Positions 26,358 to 37,130 are shown, counted from the first letter of the stretch. The stretch is DNA of 64,000 nt from an uncultured Clostridium sp. (GCF_947039605.1 NZ_CAMQZG010000011.1:1-64000); one strand, 5' to 3'. Numbers and translations are program-made. Notes: generated by a model from the letters alone, not told the origin.

Positions 26358-27221
26358 TTATCTCACTCTCCCATTTAATATTTCTTCTAATCTTTTTATA
26401 TAAAAATCATATCTTAATTTATCTATTTTTCCCTCTTCAAGCTTTTCTTTAATTGCACAATGAGGTTCTTTATAATGATTGCACCCTCTGTACTTACATC
26501 CATCTTGATATTTTGTAAACTCTGGGAAGCAATACTTTAAATCTTCTTTATCCATAAAGCTTAAATCAACAGTTGAAAACCCTGGAGTATCAACAAGGAA
26601 ACCATCTTCTATTTCTATAAGTTCACTATGTCTTGTAGTATGCTTACCTCTTCCTATTTTCAAACTTAGTTCACCTGTTGGCATATGCTCTCTATCAATA
26701 AGTGCATTTGACAATGTAGATTTTCCAGCTCCTGATGGTCCACAAAGTACTGTTATATGACCTTGTATCATTTTTTTAAGTTCTTCTAATCCATTTTGTT
26801 CTTTTGCATTTATAAATAAAACTTCATATCCTATTGCTTTTATATCATTTGCTATTTTTTCTTTTTCTTCATCTGTACATAAATCTTCTTTATTAAGACA
26901 TACTATAGCCTCAATATCATTATGCTCACAAAGGACTAAAAATCTATTTAATAAATCAAATTGTATATCTGGACTCTTAAGTGCAAATACAACAAATGCT
27001 CTAGTTACATTTGAAACAGTTGGTCTAATGAGTTCACAGCTACGCTCATGTATATCTTCTATTACACCTTTTCCATTATCAACTTCTATATCGACTAGAT
27101 CCCCAACCATAGGTTTCATACCTTTGTGTCTAAATTTCCCTCTTGCTTTACACTCTATAATTCCGTCAGTAGTTTTAACATAATAAAACCCACCTATACC
27201 TTTTATTATTCTTCCTTCCAT
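26358..27221 (-). CDS. rsgA: Small-subunit biogenesis GTPase RsgA (YloQ)
   Basis: Circularly permuted GTPase for 30S maturation. The 287-residue protein has an N-terminal OB fold, then CLNKEDL (G4, near 119), [10 protein letters not shown] (G1, near 161), VDTPGFS (G3), and a C-terminal zinc knuckle (Cys and His residues in [14 protein letters not shown]). TGGAGG precedes the ATG. It lies downstream of prkC, past a terminator. Confidence 0.97.
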   Translation of the reverse strand: MEGRIIKGIGGFYYVKTTDGIIECKARGKFRHKGMKPMVGDLVDIEVDNGKGVIEDIHERSCELIRPTVSNVTRAFVVFALKSPDIQFDLLNRFLVLCEHNDIEAIVCLNKEDLCTDEEKEKIANDIKAIGYEVLFINAKEQNGLEELKKMIQGHITVLCGPSGAGKSTLSNALIDREHMPTGELSLKIGRGKHTTRHSELIEIEDGFLVDTPGFSTVDLSFMDKEDLKYCFPEFTKYQDGCKYRGCNHYKEPHCAIKEKLEEGKIDKLRYDFYIKRLEEILNGRVR

Positions 27222-27299
27222 AATTCCTCCATTTCTTTTGTTCTATATCTGATTAGTTTTTAAGTTTCTACTCTTATAATAAACAAAACTCTCCCTATA

Positions 27300-27335
27300 A
27301 TGCAAGAAATCCGAGAATTTAATCTCGGATTTCTT
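27300..27335 (-). terminator. Hairpin terminator after prkC
   Basis: Perfect 13-bp stem (27304-27316 with 27323-27335, 6-base loop). The tail on the minus strand is TTGCATTATAG, so the T-run is poor, but the stem ends in TTTCTT and is very stable. Confidence 0.65.
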
Positions 27336-27351
27336 AACTTTATAAAAAAGT

Positions 27352-29628
27352 TTATACTGATTTAGCTTTATCTGTCTTATCTCCAGCTACACTTTTAGGC
27401 GTTACAACTACACTTAAATTTGATTTAGGTGCTTGGTCTGCCTTCTTTGGTGGTGTTTTTAAATTCGTAGTAGCTATCTGCTCCACTTTAGGAGCCTCTT
27501 GTGCTCTTGCTACTGGTCCATATATTGTCACATTTATATATTGTCCTTTTGGAACATTGCTTCCATCTCTCCAACTTTGTATATATACATTTCCTACTTC
27601 TGGAGCACTTGGTGCCGCACTTCCAGTTGCAACAGTTACTTTTAATCCTTGCCCTTCAAGATTTGCTTTAACGGCACTTCCTTGTTGACCTATAAGATTT
27701 CCAACCGCAACTGTAGTTGAATCTGGTTCTACCGGCTTCTCTGGTTCTACCGGCTTCTCTGGATCTACCGGCTTCTCTGGATCCGGTTTACTTGGATCTA
27801 CTGGTTCTTCCTTTGTATTTGCATAGTATGTGATTGTTACCCCAGTGCCTTCTTCAACTTTATAGCCTGTAGGATTCTGCTCATATACTACTCCATTTTT
27901 CTCAGTCTCTGGTGCTTCTAAGCCTTCTTTTACAGTTACTTTTAAGCCTGCGCCTTCAAGTGCCGCTGTAGCATCTTTAACTGATTTCCCTTCAACATTT
28001 GGAATCTGAACCATTTTAACTTCTGCACCTTTGCTTACAGTAATATTTACAGTGGTTCCTTCAGATATAGTTATACCATGTCCTGGATTTGTTCCTATTA
28101 CTTGGCCTTTAGTTATATCATCACTATAGTTTTCACTCACTGTTCCTATTTGTAAGCCTAAAGATTCAAGAGTTTCTTTTGCTGAGGCAAGAGTCATTCC
28201 TGCTACATTGGGAATTGATATTTGCTTTGCACCTTGGCTAACAAATATTTTGACAACACTACCTTCTTTAACAGTTTGATTAGCTACTGGTTGTGTTTTG
28301 AAAACTGTTCCAGCTTCATATTTTGAATTACTTTCCATTATTTCTTCATATGATAACCCAAGCTTTGTTAATTCTTGAACTGCCTGTGTTGCTGATATAT
28401 TTTCTAAATTAGGTAGAGTAACATCTTTTACAACTTCTGCTGTTTGATTATTACTTTCACCTAAAAGTTTCGGTATTACTTTACTTCCTATAAAGAATCC
28501 TCCCCCCAAAACAACAACTATAATGGCTACCCAAAGAACCATTTTTGAATTATTTTTTTTATTAGGTGTACTTGATGTTACATGTCTCTCATCATACTTT
28601 CTCTGTTTATAATCATAATCTTCTTCCTCATCATCATAGTCATAATCCTCATCTTCATATATATCAGAATTATTCATTGAAATAGGGTCCATTGTTCCTG
28701 TTTCAAAGTCAGTATTCTTATTCATTAATGTAGTTTTTCCAAGATCAACTGATGGTAATATTCTTGTATACTCATCCTCACCTGTTAAACCTCCACTAAT
28801 TTTTACATTACGATTATTTTTAATTTTATCAAGATCAGCTGTAACCTCTTTAGATGTTTGATATCTATTCGCTGGATCTTTTTCTAAACACTTAAGTATT
28901 AAATTATTAAGCCCCTCTGGAATTTCTGGATTTATTTCCTTTGGTGATATAACTTTTTCTTGTATGTGTTTTAATGCTACAGTAACTGGTGTATCCCCAT
29001 CAAATGGTACCTTTCCAGTAAGCATTTCATACATAACAACCCCAAGAGAATATATATCTGTTTTATAATCCATATATCCACCTTTTGCTTGTTCTGGTGA
29101 AAAATAATGTGCTGATCCTATGATTGTATTTGTATGTGCCATTGTTGATGAATCCATTGACTTGGCAATTCCAAAGTCAGCTACTTTAACAGTTCCATCT
29201 GCTGTTACTAATATATTATGAGGTTTTATATCCCTATGAACTATATTGTTTTTATGAGCACATTCCAGTGCTGTACTTACCTTTATAGCTACTCTTATTG
29301 CAACATCTACTGGAAGTCTATCTTTTTCAACAATAATATCTTTTAAAGTCTTTCCCTCAACATACTCCATTACAATATAATTTATCCCATCCTGTCTACC
29401 AACATCTAGTACACTAACTATGTTAGGGTTAGAAAGATTAGCTGCTGCCATTGCTTCAGCCTTAAACTTTTTTATAATAGCATCATTTTCTTTAAAGTTT
29501 TCTTTCAGTATTTTAAGTGCCACAGGTCTATTAAGTTTTTGGTCCATTGCCTTATAGACAACAGCCATACCACCTTCACCTACTTTTCCAAGTAGTTTGT
29601 ATCTTTCTCCTAATATTCTCTCTTCCAT
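27352..29628 (-). CDS. prkC: PASTA-domain serine/threonine kinase PrkC
   Basis: Membrane kinase that senses muropeptides and controls cell wall growth and, in Bacillus, spore germination. From the ATG at 29628 it is 758 residues: kinase domain about 1-270 (GEGGMAVVY 17-25, Lys39, HRDIKPHN, DFG), a charged linker, one membrane helix near 370-390, then four extracellular PASTA repeats. Repeats 3 and 4 are separated by a proline-rich PEKPVEPEKP linker encoded by an 18-base tandem repeat. It starts 1 base after prpC. An upstream ATG at 29652 lies inside prpC and is less likely. Confidence 0.97.
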   Translation of the reverse strand: MEERILGERYKLLGKVGEGGMAVVYKAMDQKLNRPVALKILKENFKENDAIIKKFKAEAMAAANLSNPNIVSVLDVGRQDGINYIVMEYVEGKTLKDIIVEKDRLPVDVAIRVAIKVSTALECAHKNNIVHRDIKPHNILVTADGTVKVADFGIAKSMDSSTMAHTNTIIGSAHYFSPEQAKGGYMDYKTDIYSLGVVMYEMLTGKVPFDGDTPVTVALKHIQEKVISPKEINPEIPEGLNNLILKCLEKDPANRYQTSKEVTADLDKIKNNRNVKISGGLTGEDEYTRILPSVDLGKTTLMNKNTDFETGTMDPISMNNSDIYEDEDYDYDDEEEDYDYKQRKYDERHVTSSTPNKKNNSKMVLWVAIIVVVLGGGFFIGSKVIPKLLGESNNQTAEVVKDVTLPNLENISATQAVQELTKLGLSYEEIMESNSKYEAGTVFKTQPVANQTVKEGSVVKIFVSQGAKQISIPNVAGMTLASAKETLESLGLQIGTVSENYSDDITKGQVIGTNPGHGITISEGTTVNITVSKGAEVKMVQIPNVEGKSVKDATAALEGAGLKVTVKEGLEAPETEKNGVVYEQNPTGYKVEEGTGVTITYYANTKEEPVDPSKPDPEKPVDPEKPVEPEKPVEPDSTTVAVGNLIGQQGSAVKANLEGQGLKVTVATGSAAPSAPEVGNVYIQSWRDGSNVPKGQYINVTIYGPVARAQEAPKVEQIATTNLKTPPKKADQAPKSNLSVVVTPKSVAGDKTDKAKSV
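27722..27812. repeat. Proline-rich 18-base tandem repeat inside prkC
   Basis: About four copies, the last ones degenerate, of an 18-base unit beginning TCTGGTTCTACCGGCTTC on the plus strand. It encodes PEKPVE/PEKPVD units in the extracellular linker between PASTA 3 and 4. The unit length is a multiple of three, so copy changes keep the frame. Confidence 0.75.
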
Positions 29629-29629
29629 A

Positions 29630-30349
29630 CTACTTCTCTCCTCCAAAAACAAGAACTGTTATATTATCTTTCCCCCCAGCATCTTTAGCCATATCAACAA
29701 GCCTTTTGCTAGATTCTTTTAAATCATTAGACCATCTAATTTCATTAAAAATTTCCTCTTCACTAACTTCATTGCTTAATCCATCTGTACATAGTACAAA
29801 ATAATCATAAATATTTCTTGGGACTGTAAACTGATCTACTTCAACTCTTATGTTTGTCCCCACCGCTCTTGTTATTATATTTTTTCTTGGATGATTTCTT
29901 GCTTCCTCAACACTTATACTTCCAGTATCTAACAACTCTTGTACAAGGGAGTGATCTTTAGTTATTTTGTCTATAGCATCTCTCTCTATTCCGTAGCAAA
30001 CACTATCCCCTACATTCACAACTCTTATAACCTTCTCTGTTGCAAATGCTGCTGCTATAGTTGTTCCCATTCCAGATAGATTATTAGCTTCTAATGAGTG
30101 TTTATATATTTTGTAGTTTACTTCTGCCACTGCTTCTATAAGAATTTCATTATCATTAATTTTTTTATAATTATCCTTAATAAAGCTTATCATACCATCT
30201 ACTGCCATTTTACTTGCTACTTCACCCGCATTATGTCCACCCATTCCATCAGCGACCACATATAACTTGTAACCTTCTCCGAGATAATAATTTGCATAAT
30301 CTTCATTGATTTCTCTAACGTTTCCTATATCAGTTACAAATCCTACCAT
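29630..30349 (-). CDS. prpC: Protein phosphatase PrpC (PP2C)
   Basis: Soluble Ser/Thr phosphatase that reverses PrkC phosphorylation. The 239-residue protein has the PP2C metal-binding motifs VADGMGGHNAGE (about 33-44), SGMGTT, CTDGLSN and GGKDNITVLV. GGAG lies 12 bases before the ATG. It is directly upstream of prkC and follows rlmN by 19 bases, the standard rlmN-prpC-prkC order. Confidence 0.97.
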   Translation of the reverse strand: MVGFVTDIGNVREINEDYANYYLGEGYKLYVVADGMGGHNAGEVASKMAVDGMISFIKDNYKKINDNEILIEAVAEVNYKIYKHSLEANNLSGMGTTIAAAFATEKVIRVVNVGDSVCYGIERDAIDKITKDHSLVQELLDTGSISVEEARNHPRKNIITRAVGTNIRVEVDQFTVPRNIYDYFVLCTDGLSNEVSEEEIFNEIRWSNDLKESSKRLVDMAKDAGGKDNITVLVFGGEK

Positions 30350-30368
30350 AAATAAACCATTCTCCTTT

Positions 30369-31406
30369 TTAGGCCTCTTTATTTTTCTCTAAATGACTTC
30401 TTCTTAATTGGCCACATGCAGCATCTATATCTGCACCTTTTTCTTGTCTTACAGTTGCTTCAACACCATATGAATTTAAGACTTCTCTAAATAATTCAAT
30501 ATCCTCTTTAGAAGGTTTCTTAAAATCATTTTCTTTTATTTCATTAACTGGTATAAGATTAACATGACAAAGCATTCCACTTAGAAGATTCCCTAATGCA
30601 TTCGCTGTATCTATATTATCATTTATACCTTTTAAAAGAGCGTATTCAAATGTAACTCTTCTATTCGTTTTGTCTATATAATAGTTACATGCATCCATTA
30701 TTTCTTTTATTGAATATTTCTTTGCAATTGGCATTATCTGTTTTCTACTTTCATCCGTCACTGAATGTAATGAAATAGCTAATGTCACTTGCATTTCTTT
30801 ATCTGCCATATCATATATCTTAGGAACTATTCCACAAGTTGATAATGTTATATGTCTTTGGCCTATATTTAATCCATAATCTGCATTTACAAGTTCTAAG
30901 AATTTCATAACTTCATCATAGTTATCAAGCGGCTCTCCACTTCCCATTAATACTATATTAGATATTCTTTCTCCTAAAAGCTTTGTTGCAACTATTACTT
31001 CTGCTAATATTTCACCTGATGTAAGATTTCTAATTCTACCATTAAGTCCAGATGCACAGAATGTACATCCCATTCTACATCCAACTTGTGTTGTAACACA
31101 AATTGTATTACCATGTTTATGCTTCATCACAACACACTCTATTATATTACCATCTTTTAGTGTTAATAGAAACTTTCTTGTTCCATCTATCATTGATTTG
31201 AAGTTACCAATAATAGTAGGATACTCAAGGTAGAAGCTTTCTTTAAGCTTCTCCTTTGTACTCTCTGGCAAGTTTTTCATATCATCAAAACTTTCCTTTT
31301 CTTTATATATCCAATCAAAGACCTGCTTTGCTCTAAATTTGCTTTCTTTATTCTCAACCATCCAAGCTTGAAGTTCTTTGAGATTCATACATAATATATC
31401 TTTCAT
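30369..31406 (-). CDS. rlmN: Dual-specificity RNA methyltransferase RlmN
   Basis: Radical SAM enzyme that makes m2A at 23S rRNA A2503 and tRNA A37. The 345-residue protein has the cluster cysteines in [12 protein letters not shown] (near 109-120), [12 protein letters not shown], and the C-terminal catalytic cysteine in AACGQLR. TGGAGGG precedes the ATG. It follows rsmB in the operon. Confidence 0.97.
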   Translation of the reverse strand: MKDILCMNLKELQAWMVENKESKFRAKQVFDWIYKEKESFDDMKNLPESTKEKLKESFYLEYPTIIGNFKSMIDGTRKFLLTLKDGNIIECVVMKHKHGNTICVTTQVGCRMGCTFCASGLNGRIRNLTSGEILAEVIVATKLLGERISNIVLMGSGEPLDNYDEVMKFLELVNADYGLNIGQRHITLSTCGIVPKIYDMADKEMQVTLAISLHSVTDESRKQIMPIAKKYSIKEIMDACNYYIDKTNRRVTFEYALLKGINDNIDTANALGNLLSGMLCHVNLIPVNEIKENDFKKPSKEDIELFREVLNSYGVEATVRQEKGADIDAACGQLRRSHLEKNKEA

Positions 31407-31421
31407 TTTATCTGCCCTCCA

Positions 31422-32741
31422 TTAGTTTTTCTTTAGTTTTACCATGAAGAAACCATCCATATATTCATTTGGTAATATAGTTATACTTCCATCACCACTA
31501 TATATGATATTATCGTTTTGTCCTATAAATGCCTTTTCTACGCTAGCATCTTGATTTCTACCTAAGAATCTTTCTATTATATCTTCATTTTCTCTTTTGT
31601 TAAGAGTACATGTTGAATAAACAAGCTCTCCACCTTTTTTAAGGTATATCCAAGCATTATTTAATATTTGTGTTTGTATCTTAGCTATATTTTGAAGCTC
31701 TCTTCCATTTTTAGTCCATTTTATTTCTGGTTTCTTTCTTATTATTCCAAGTCCTGAACATGGAACATCTAGAAGTATTTTATCTGCAAATTCAACATAT
31801 TTTCCTTCTAATTTAGCTGCATCCATAATTCCTGTTTCTATATTTGTAATTCCAAGTCTTTTTTCATTTTCTCTTATAAGGTTTAATTTATGCTCATATA
31901 TATCAAATGCATAAACTTTTCCTGTATTCATAAGTAATTCACTAAGGTGAGTTGCTTTACCTCCTGGTGCACTACAAAGGTCCATTACTATATCCCCTTC
32001 TTTAGGGTTTAAAACTGGAGCTACAAGCATTGCACTCTCATCCTGAACACTGATTAAACCTTGCTCATGAATTTCATTTTTTTCAAGTGAGCTTCCTTTT
32101 TTAATTATAATTGCTTCAGGACACATAAATCCTTCTTCAACATCATAACCATCATTTTCTAGTCTTTCTAATATATCATCATAGTCTGCTTTAAGACTAT
32201 TAACTCTAACTGTCACTGCTGCTCTTGTGTTAAGACCTGCTAATATCTTTTTAGTTATTTCTTCACCATACTGAGATATTAATAAATCTATCATCCATTT
32301 TTCAAATGAATATTCATAAGCAAGTTTTTCACTACCTGATAATCTACCCTCAAACTTTTTATCCATATTTCTTAGGTAATTTCTTAATACTCCATTTACA
32401 AATGGACTTAAACTCTTTGCTCTAGTTTTTGATAAATTTACAGCTTCATTTACTACTGCATAGTCTGGAACTCTATCTAAGTATCTCATTTGATATATTG
32501 CACTTCTTAATATGTTCAATACATTTTTATCTATATCATCTATTTTTTTAACAAAATTTTCTAATATAATATCTATTGTTTTTTTATACTTTATAGTACC
32601 GTATACAACTTCTGTTATAAGACCTTTATCTTTTGAGTCTGAGTCTAAGTTATTTAATCTTTTGTTTAATTCAATATTTGAATAAGCTCCTCTATAAAAA
32701 ACTTCATCTAATATTTCTACTATTATTTTTCTAACATTCAT
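31422..32741 (-). CDS. rsmB: 16S rRNA (cytosine967-C5)-methyltransferase RsmB
   Basis: Makes m5C967 in 16S rRNA. From the ATG at 32741 (439 residues) it has an N-terminal NusB-like domain (about 1-140), then the SAM fold with LCSAPGGKATHL, the first catalytic-site motif VPCSGLGIIRKKPEI and the second YSTCTL. TAGAGGT precedes this ATG; an in-frame start at 32759 is possible. It lies between the metallopeptidase gene and rlmN. Confidence 0.96.
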   Translation of the reverse strand: MNVRKIIVEILDEVFYRGAYSNIELNKRLNNLDSDSKDKGLITEVVYGTIKYKKTIDIILENFVKKIDDIDKNVLNILRSAIYQMRYLDRVPDYAVVNEAVNLSKTRAKSLSPFVNGVLRNYLRNMDKKFEGRLSGSEKLAYEYSFEKWMIDLLISQYGEEITKKILAGLNTRAAVTVRVNSLKADYDDILERLENDGYDVEEGFMCPEAIIIKKGSSLEKNEIHEQGLISVQDESAMLVAPVLNPKEGDIVMDLCSAPGGKATHLSELLMNTGKVYAFDIYEHKLNLIRENEKRLGITNIETGIMDAAKLEGKYVEFADKILLDVPCSGLGIIRKKPEIKWTKNGRELQNIAKIQTQILNNAWIYLKKGGELVYSTCTLNKRENEDIIERFLGRNQDASVEKAFIGQNDNIIYSGDGSITILPNEYMDGFFMVKLKKN

Positions 32742-32776
32742 ATATTTACCTCTATTCATTTATTCTATTATTTTAT

Positions 32777-33466
32777 TTAATCTGAATTTCTATTGCTTAT
32801 AGCAATTAATCTTATTAATTGTGAAATAGCCATAAGTGTTGCTGCTACATATGTAAGTGCTGCTGCTGATAACACACTTTTAGCTCCTGCAACTTCATCT
32901 GTTGCTAATATTCCCATACTCTCTAAATCTTTTATTGCTCTATTAGATGCATTAAATTCAACTGGTAATGTTACTATTTGAAATAATACCACAATAGAAA
33001 ATAAAATTATACCAATTGTCACAAGACTCGGCATGCTAAAGAAAATTCCTATAAAGAAAAGTATCCATGATGCACTATTTGAAATATTCACTACTGGAAA
33101 TAATGAATGTCTAAATTTAAGTGCTGCGTAACTTTCAAAATCTTGCTGAACATGCCCAACTTCATGAGCTGCAACTCCAAGCGCTGAAAGTGAGTTTCCA
33201 TAATAAACTTCTTTTGATAACCTTACAACTTTTTTCACAGGATCATAATGGTCACTAAGTTTCCCATTTACAACTTCTATTTGCACATCATAAATACCTT
33301 TTTTCTTTAAAATCATACTGGCAACTTGTGCTCCTGTATATCCTATTCTATTTGGTACTTTGCTATATTTATTAAAAGTTCCATTTACTTTCATTTGTGC
33401 CCACATTGATAAAATTATCGCTGGAATCAATATAAGATATGTAGGGTCAAAAAACGGGTATAGCAT
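32777..33466 (-). CDS. Membrane zinc metallopeptidase, YugP family
   Basis: Putative membrane protease of 229 residues. It has an N-terminal membrane segment, the zinc-binding motif HEVGH with AAHEVGHVQQ (near 101), two or three further hydrophobic segments (about 130-180 and near the C-terminus), and a conserved LPVEFNASNRA region. Substrates are unknown. It is embedded in the fmt-def-priA operon between fmt and rsmB, where clostridia and bacilli commonly carry it. GAGGTGA precedes the ATG. Confidence 0.92.
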   Translation of the reverse strand: MLYPFFDPTYLILIPAIILSMWAQMKVNGTFNKYSKVPNRIGYTGAQVASMILKKKGIYDVQIEVVNGKLSDHYDPVKKVVRLSKEVYYGNSLSALGVAAHEVGHVQQDFESYAALKFRHSLFPVVNISNSASWILFFIGIFFSMPSLVTIGIILFSIVVLFQIVTLPVEFNASNRAIKDLESMGILATDEVAGAKSVLSAAALTYVAATLMAISQLIRLIAISNRNSD

Positions 33467-33489
33467 ATTATCACCTCATAATTTTTTTA

Positions 33490-34419
33490 TTAACTTAATT
33501 TAGTACCTACTTCAATAGTATTTCCATTTAAGAAATCTTGAACCATAAGTGGCTTAGCATTTGGCATTTGTAATTTTTTTATTACTAACAAACCATCTTT
33601 AGTTGCTACTTTAATTCCATTCTTAGTTGCTTCTACTATTGTACCTGGTTCTTTATCTGATTTTTCATCTTCAAAATCACTTGCATGTACTTTAATGATT
33701 TTATCACCTAAGTTCATTGTAGCTATTGGCCACGGACTTAGTCCTCTAATGTGATTATGTATAACCTGTGCTGGTTTATCCCAATCAATCTTAGCCATTT
33801 CTTTATTAAGCATTGATGCATAAGTACTTTCTTCATCATTTTGCTTTATTGGTGTTATTTCATTTTCAACCATTTTATTTATAGTTTCAACTAAAAGTTT
33901 TGCACCACTTTCTTTTAATTCATCATATAACTCTCCTGCTGTCATAAATCTTGTTATTTCAACTTCGTTAGTTAAAAGCATATCTCCTGTATCAAGACCT
34001 ACATCCATAAGCATAGTTGTGTTTCCTGCCATTTTCTCTCCATTTATTACACTCCATTGTATTGGTGCTGCACCTCTATACTTTGGAAGTAATGACCCAT
34101 GAAGATTAATACAAGCATACTTTGGTATATCTAAAACTTCTTTTGGAAGTATTTGACCAAATGCTACCACTATTATAAAGTCTGGTTTTAATGCTTTTAA
34201 GACTTCTACTGCTTCTGGTTCTTTTCTTAAACTGTTTGGCTGAAAAACTTCTATGTTATGCTCTAAAGCAAGTTCCTTTATAGGTGTCATAGATAATTTT
34301 TTACCTCTTCCTTTTGGTCTATCAGGTTGTGTATACACAGCCTTTACTCCAAACTCATCTATAAGTGCTTTTAATGATGGTACCGCAAAATCTGGTGTAC
34401 CCATAAATACTATATTCAT
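33490..34419 (-). CDS. fmt: Methionyl-tRNA formyltransferase
   Basis: Formylates initiator Met-tRNA from 10-formyltetrahydrofolate. The 309-residue protein opens MNIVFMGTPDFAVPSL, with YTQPDRPKGRGKK and the folate/catalytic segment INLHGSLLPKYRGAAPIQW. It is 12 bases after def, so the enzymes that add and remove the formyl group are made together. AGGAGG precedes the ATG. Confidence 0.98.
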   Translation of the reverse strand: MNIVFMGTPDFAVPSLKALIDEFGVKAVYTQPDRPKGRGKKLSMTPIKELALEHNIEVFQPNSLRKEPEAVEVLKALKPDFIIVVAFGQILPKEVLDIPKYACINLHGSLLPKYRGAAPIQWSVINGEKMAGNTTMLMDVGLDTGDMLLTNEVEITRFMTAGELYDELKESGAKLLVETINKMVENEITPIKQNDEESTYASMLNKEMAKIDWDKPAQVIHNHIRGLSPWPIATMNLGDKIIKVHASDFEDEKSDKEPGTIVEATKNGIKVATKDGLLVIKKLQMPNAKPLMVQDFLNGNTIEVGTKLS

Positions 34420-34431
34420 TAATTTATCCTC

Positions 34432-34875
34432 CTATTTTACATGGTCTGTAAATAATATCCCATTCAAATGGTCATTTTCATGTTGTATAGCCCTAGCAAG
34501 TAATTCACTTGCTTCTAATACAAATTCCTTACCATTTTCATCAAGTGCTTTTACTATTATATCATTAAATCTTTCAACTTCGCCTTGTTCACCAGGTAAA
34601 CTTAGACACCCTTCTGGACCAAGTTGACACCCTTTATTTTCTATAATTTCTGGATTAACAAAAATTCTGTGCCCTGATCCATCTTGCGCATCTACAATAA
34701 ATATTCTTTTAAGTATTCCTACTTGTGGTGCTGCAAGTCCAACTCCATTTGCTTCGCGCATTGTTTCTACCATATCCTGTATTAAAAGTGCTGTTCTTGG
34801 TGTTATTTCTTTAACAACCTTACTTATTTTTCTTAAAATTGGATCTTCATCCACTCTTATTGTTCTTAATGCCAT
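34432..34875 (-). CDS. def: Peptide deformylase
   Basis: Metal enzyme that removes the N-formyl group from nascent proteins. The 147-residue protein has all three motifs: GVGLAAPQVG (near 40-49), EGCLSLPG with the metal cysteine, and QHENDHLNG with the two metal histidines. AGGAGG precedes the ATG. It is 11 bases after priA. Confidence 0.98.
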   Translation of the reverse strand: MALRTIRVDEDPILRKISKVVKEITPRTALLIQDMVETMREANGVGLAAPQVGILKRIFIVDAQDGSGHRIFVNPEIIENKGCQLGPEGCLSLPGEQGEVERFNDIIVKALDENGKEFVLEASELLARAIQHENDHLNGILFTDHVK

Positions 34876-34886
34876 ATTCTGACCTC

Positions 34887-37112
34887 CTACATTAAATTAT
34901 TTGGATTTATATCCATTGTAACTCTAATTTTATTATATACACCTTGAGTTAACTTATAAACACCATTTTTTATAAGCATTGCATTATAATCATTTATATT
35001 ACCTTTTATTAAAATTTGCCACCTATGAGTATCATTTATTTTTGCTACTATAGATTGTGTGGCTTCAAATACAGTTGTATCTGTTTCATCTTTTAATATA
35101 TTATATACTTCAGCTCTTAATTTTTTTGAGAAAGTTATTAATTCGCTTTCAAATTTACTACCTAAATTTATAATCATAAGTTTAGAGAATGGAGGATAAT
35201 CCATTGCTTTTCTAATCATTATTTCTTCCTTGAAAAATGATTCATAATCAGCTATTTTTGCATATTTTAAAGAATAGTGGTCTGGTGTATAAGTTTGTAT
35301 TATAACCTCCCCTTCTTTATCTGCTCTCCCTGCTCTTCCACTAACCTGCGTTAAAAGTTGAAAACTTCTTTCTCCCGCTCTATAATCGGGGAAATTAATT
35401 CCCATATCGGCTGCAAGCACTCCAACTAATGTTACATTTTCAAAATCCAGCCCTTTTGCTATCATTTGTGTCCCCACTAATATATCAGCTTCTTGATTTT
35501 TAAATTTATTATATAAAATCTCATGAGAACCTTTTTTTCTTGTTGTATCATTATCCATTCTAATTACTCTAGCTTCCTTAAAATAATGCCTTACTGCCTG
35601 TTCAACCTTTTCTGTTCCTGTACCAAAATGTTTTAAATATGTACTTGAACATTTTGGACAAGTTTTACTTATTTTTTTAGTTCGTCCACAGTAATGACAA
35701 ATCATAAATCCATTTTTATGATACGTCATAGATATGTCACAACAATCACAAGTATATACAAATCCACAACTTCTACAAGACACAAAACTAGAATAACCTC
35801 TTCTATTTAAGAATAAAATTATCTGTTCTTTTCTTTCAAGTTTTTCTTTTATCTTATGATAAAGTGCCCTACTAAACATTGTCTTATTTCCACTACGAAG
35901 TTCTTCTCTCATATCTGTAATTTCTACAGTTGGAAGAGGTTTTCCACCAATTCTTTCTCTAAGTTCTACAAGTTCATATTCTTTTTTTATAGTTTTATAA
36001 TAACTATCAAGGCTTGGTGTTGCAGTACCAAGTACTACCATACATCCATTTAATCCCCTCATAAAATTACAAACTTCTACCGTTGAGTATCTTGGTGCTA
36101 CTTCAGATTTATAAGAATTTTCATGTTCTTCATCTACTATTATAAGCCCTAAATCCTTAAATGGTAAAAATAATGCTGACCTTGCACCTATGACAAGTTT
36201 TGCTTCTCCAGTTTTCACTCTATACCACTGATCATATCTTTCTCCATCAGATAATCTACTATGGAATATAGCTACATCTGGTCCAAATCTCCCCTTAAAT
36301 CGTTCTATCATCTGAGGAGTAAGTGCTATTTCTGGCACTAACATTACTGATGTTTTATCTTCAAACAACATTGCACTTACAAGATTCATATAGACTTCCG
36401 TCTTACCACTACCTGTAACACCTTTTAGAAGACAAGTTTTATTGCTTCTTAGTATTTTATAGTATGCAGCTTCTTGAGCTTCTGTAAGTCTTTTTGCTGG
36501 ATATTTTTCAAATTCTCTTCTATCGCTTCTATCTACTTTTTCAAATTCTATTGCAATAGCTTCTTTTTCAATTAATTTATTCAAACTACTCAGACTTATA
36601 TTAAACTTATTAACTAACTCTGTTTTACTATAAATCCCACTATTATCTTTTACAACATTTAGTGCATCTATCTGTTTTCTAACTTTTGATTTTTCTTTTT
36701 TCAACTCTACTTCATCAAAAATATATTTACTGAAAATTACGACTTTTTTAAATTTCTCTTTGTTCCCACTTAATATTTTAGGCGGAATCATTATTCTAAG
36801 TGCATCTATGTATTTACATAGATATTTTCTTCGTAAAAATTCTACTAAAAGCAAATGTTCTCTATCAAGCAGTGGTTCTTTATCACAGATTGATACAACA
36901 TATTTGTACTTTATATTATCATTTTTTTCTTCCTCATATATATTAAATACAAAACCTTCTATAGTTTTATTTCCAAATCCAAAAGGTATTCTAACCCTAT
37001 GGCCTTGCTTTAAACTGTCTCTAAGCTCGTCTTTGACCTTATAACTAAAAGGTTTATCTATAGTTACAGCATCACTATTCACAATTATATCTGCATACAA
37101 ATCCATATTCAT
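34887..37112 (-). CDS. priA: Primosomal replication restart helicase PriA
   Basis: Reloads the replication machinery at stalled forks. The 741-residue protein has a DNA-binding N-terminal domain, helicase motifs GVTGSGKTEVY (near 235) and DEEHE, TATPSLDS, an eight-cysteine zinc region (CRSCGFVYTCDCC, CHYCG, CPKC), and SGRAGR. Two starts are possible, 37112 and 37106; AAGGTGA fits the second slightly better. It follows coaBC, past the compact terminator of that gene. Confidence 0.97.
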   Translation of the reverse strand: MNMDLYADIIVNSDAVTIDKPFSYKVKDELRDSLKQGHRVRIPFGFGNKTIEGFVFNIYEEEKNDNIKYKYVVSICDKEPLLDREHLLLVEFLRRKYLCKYIDALRIMIPPKILSGNKEKFKKVVIFSKYIFDEVELKKEKSKVRKQIDALNVVKDNSGIYSKTELVNKFNISLSSLNKLIEKEAIAIEFEKVDRSDRREFEKYPAKRLTEAQEAAYYKILRSNKTCLLKGVTGSGKTEVYMNLVSAMLFEDKTSVMLVPEIALTPQMIERFKGRFGPDVAIFHSRLSDGERYDQWYRVKTGEAKLVIGARSALFLPFKDLGLIIVDEEHENSYKSEVAPRYSTVEVCNFMRGLNGCMVVLGTATPSLDSYYKTIKKEYELVELRERIGGKPLPTVEITDMREELRSGNKTMFSRALYHKIKEKLERKEQIILFLNRRGYSSFVSCRSCGFVYTCDCCDISMTYHKNGFMICHYCGRTKKISKTCPKCSSTYLKHFGTGTEKVEQAVRHYFKEARVIRMDNDTTRKKGSHEILYNKFKNQEADILVGTQMIAKGLDFENVTLVGVLAADMGINFPDYRAGERSFQLLTQVSGRAGRADKEGEVIIQTYTPDHYSLKYAKIADYESFFKEEIMIRKAMDYPPFSKLMIINLGSKFESELITFSKKLRAEVYNILKDETDTTVFEATQSIVAKINDTHRWQILIKGNINDYNAMLIKNGVYKLTQGVYNKIRVTMDINPNNLM

Positions 37113-37130
37113 TCACCTTTTAAACTATTA

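Noticed and set aside
27722..27812. Short direct repeats that might suggest a CRISPR or mobile remnant
   Set aside because: The repeats are contiguous, in frame and encode a proline-rich linker within prkC.
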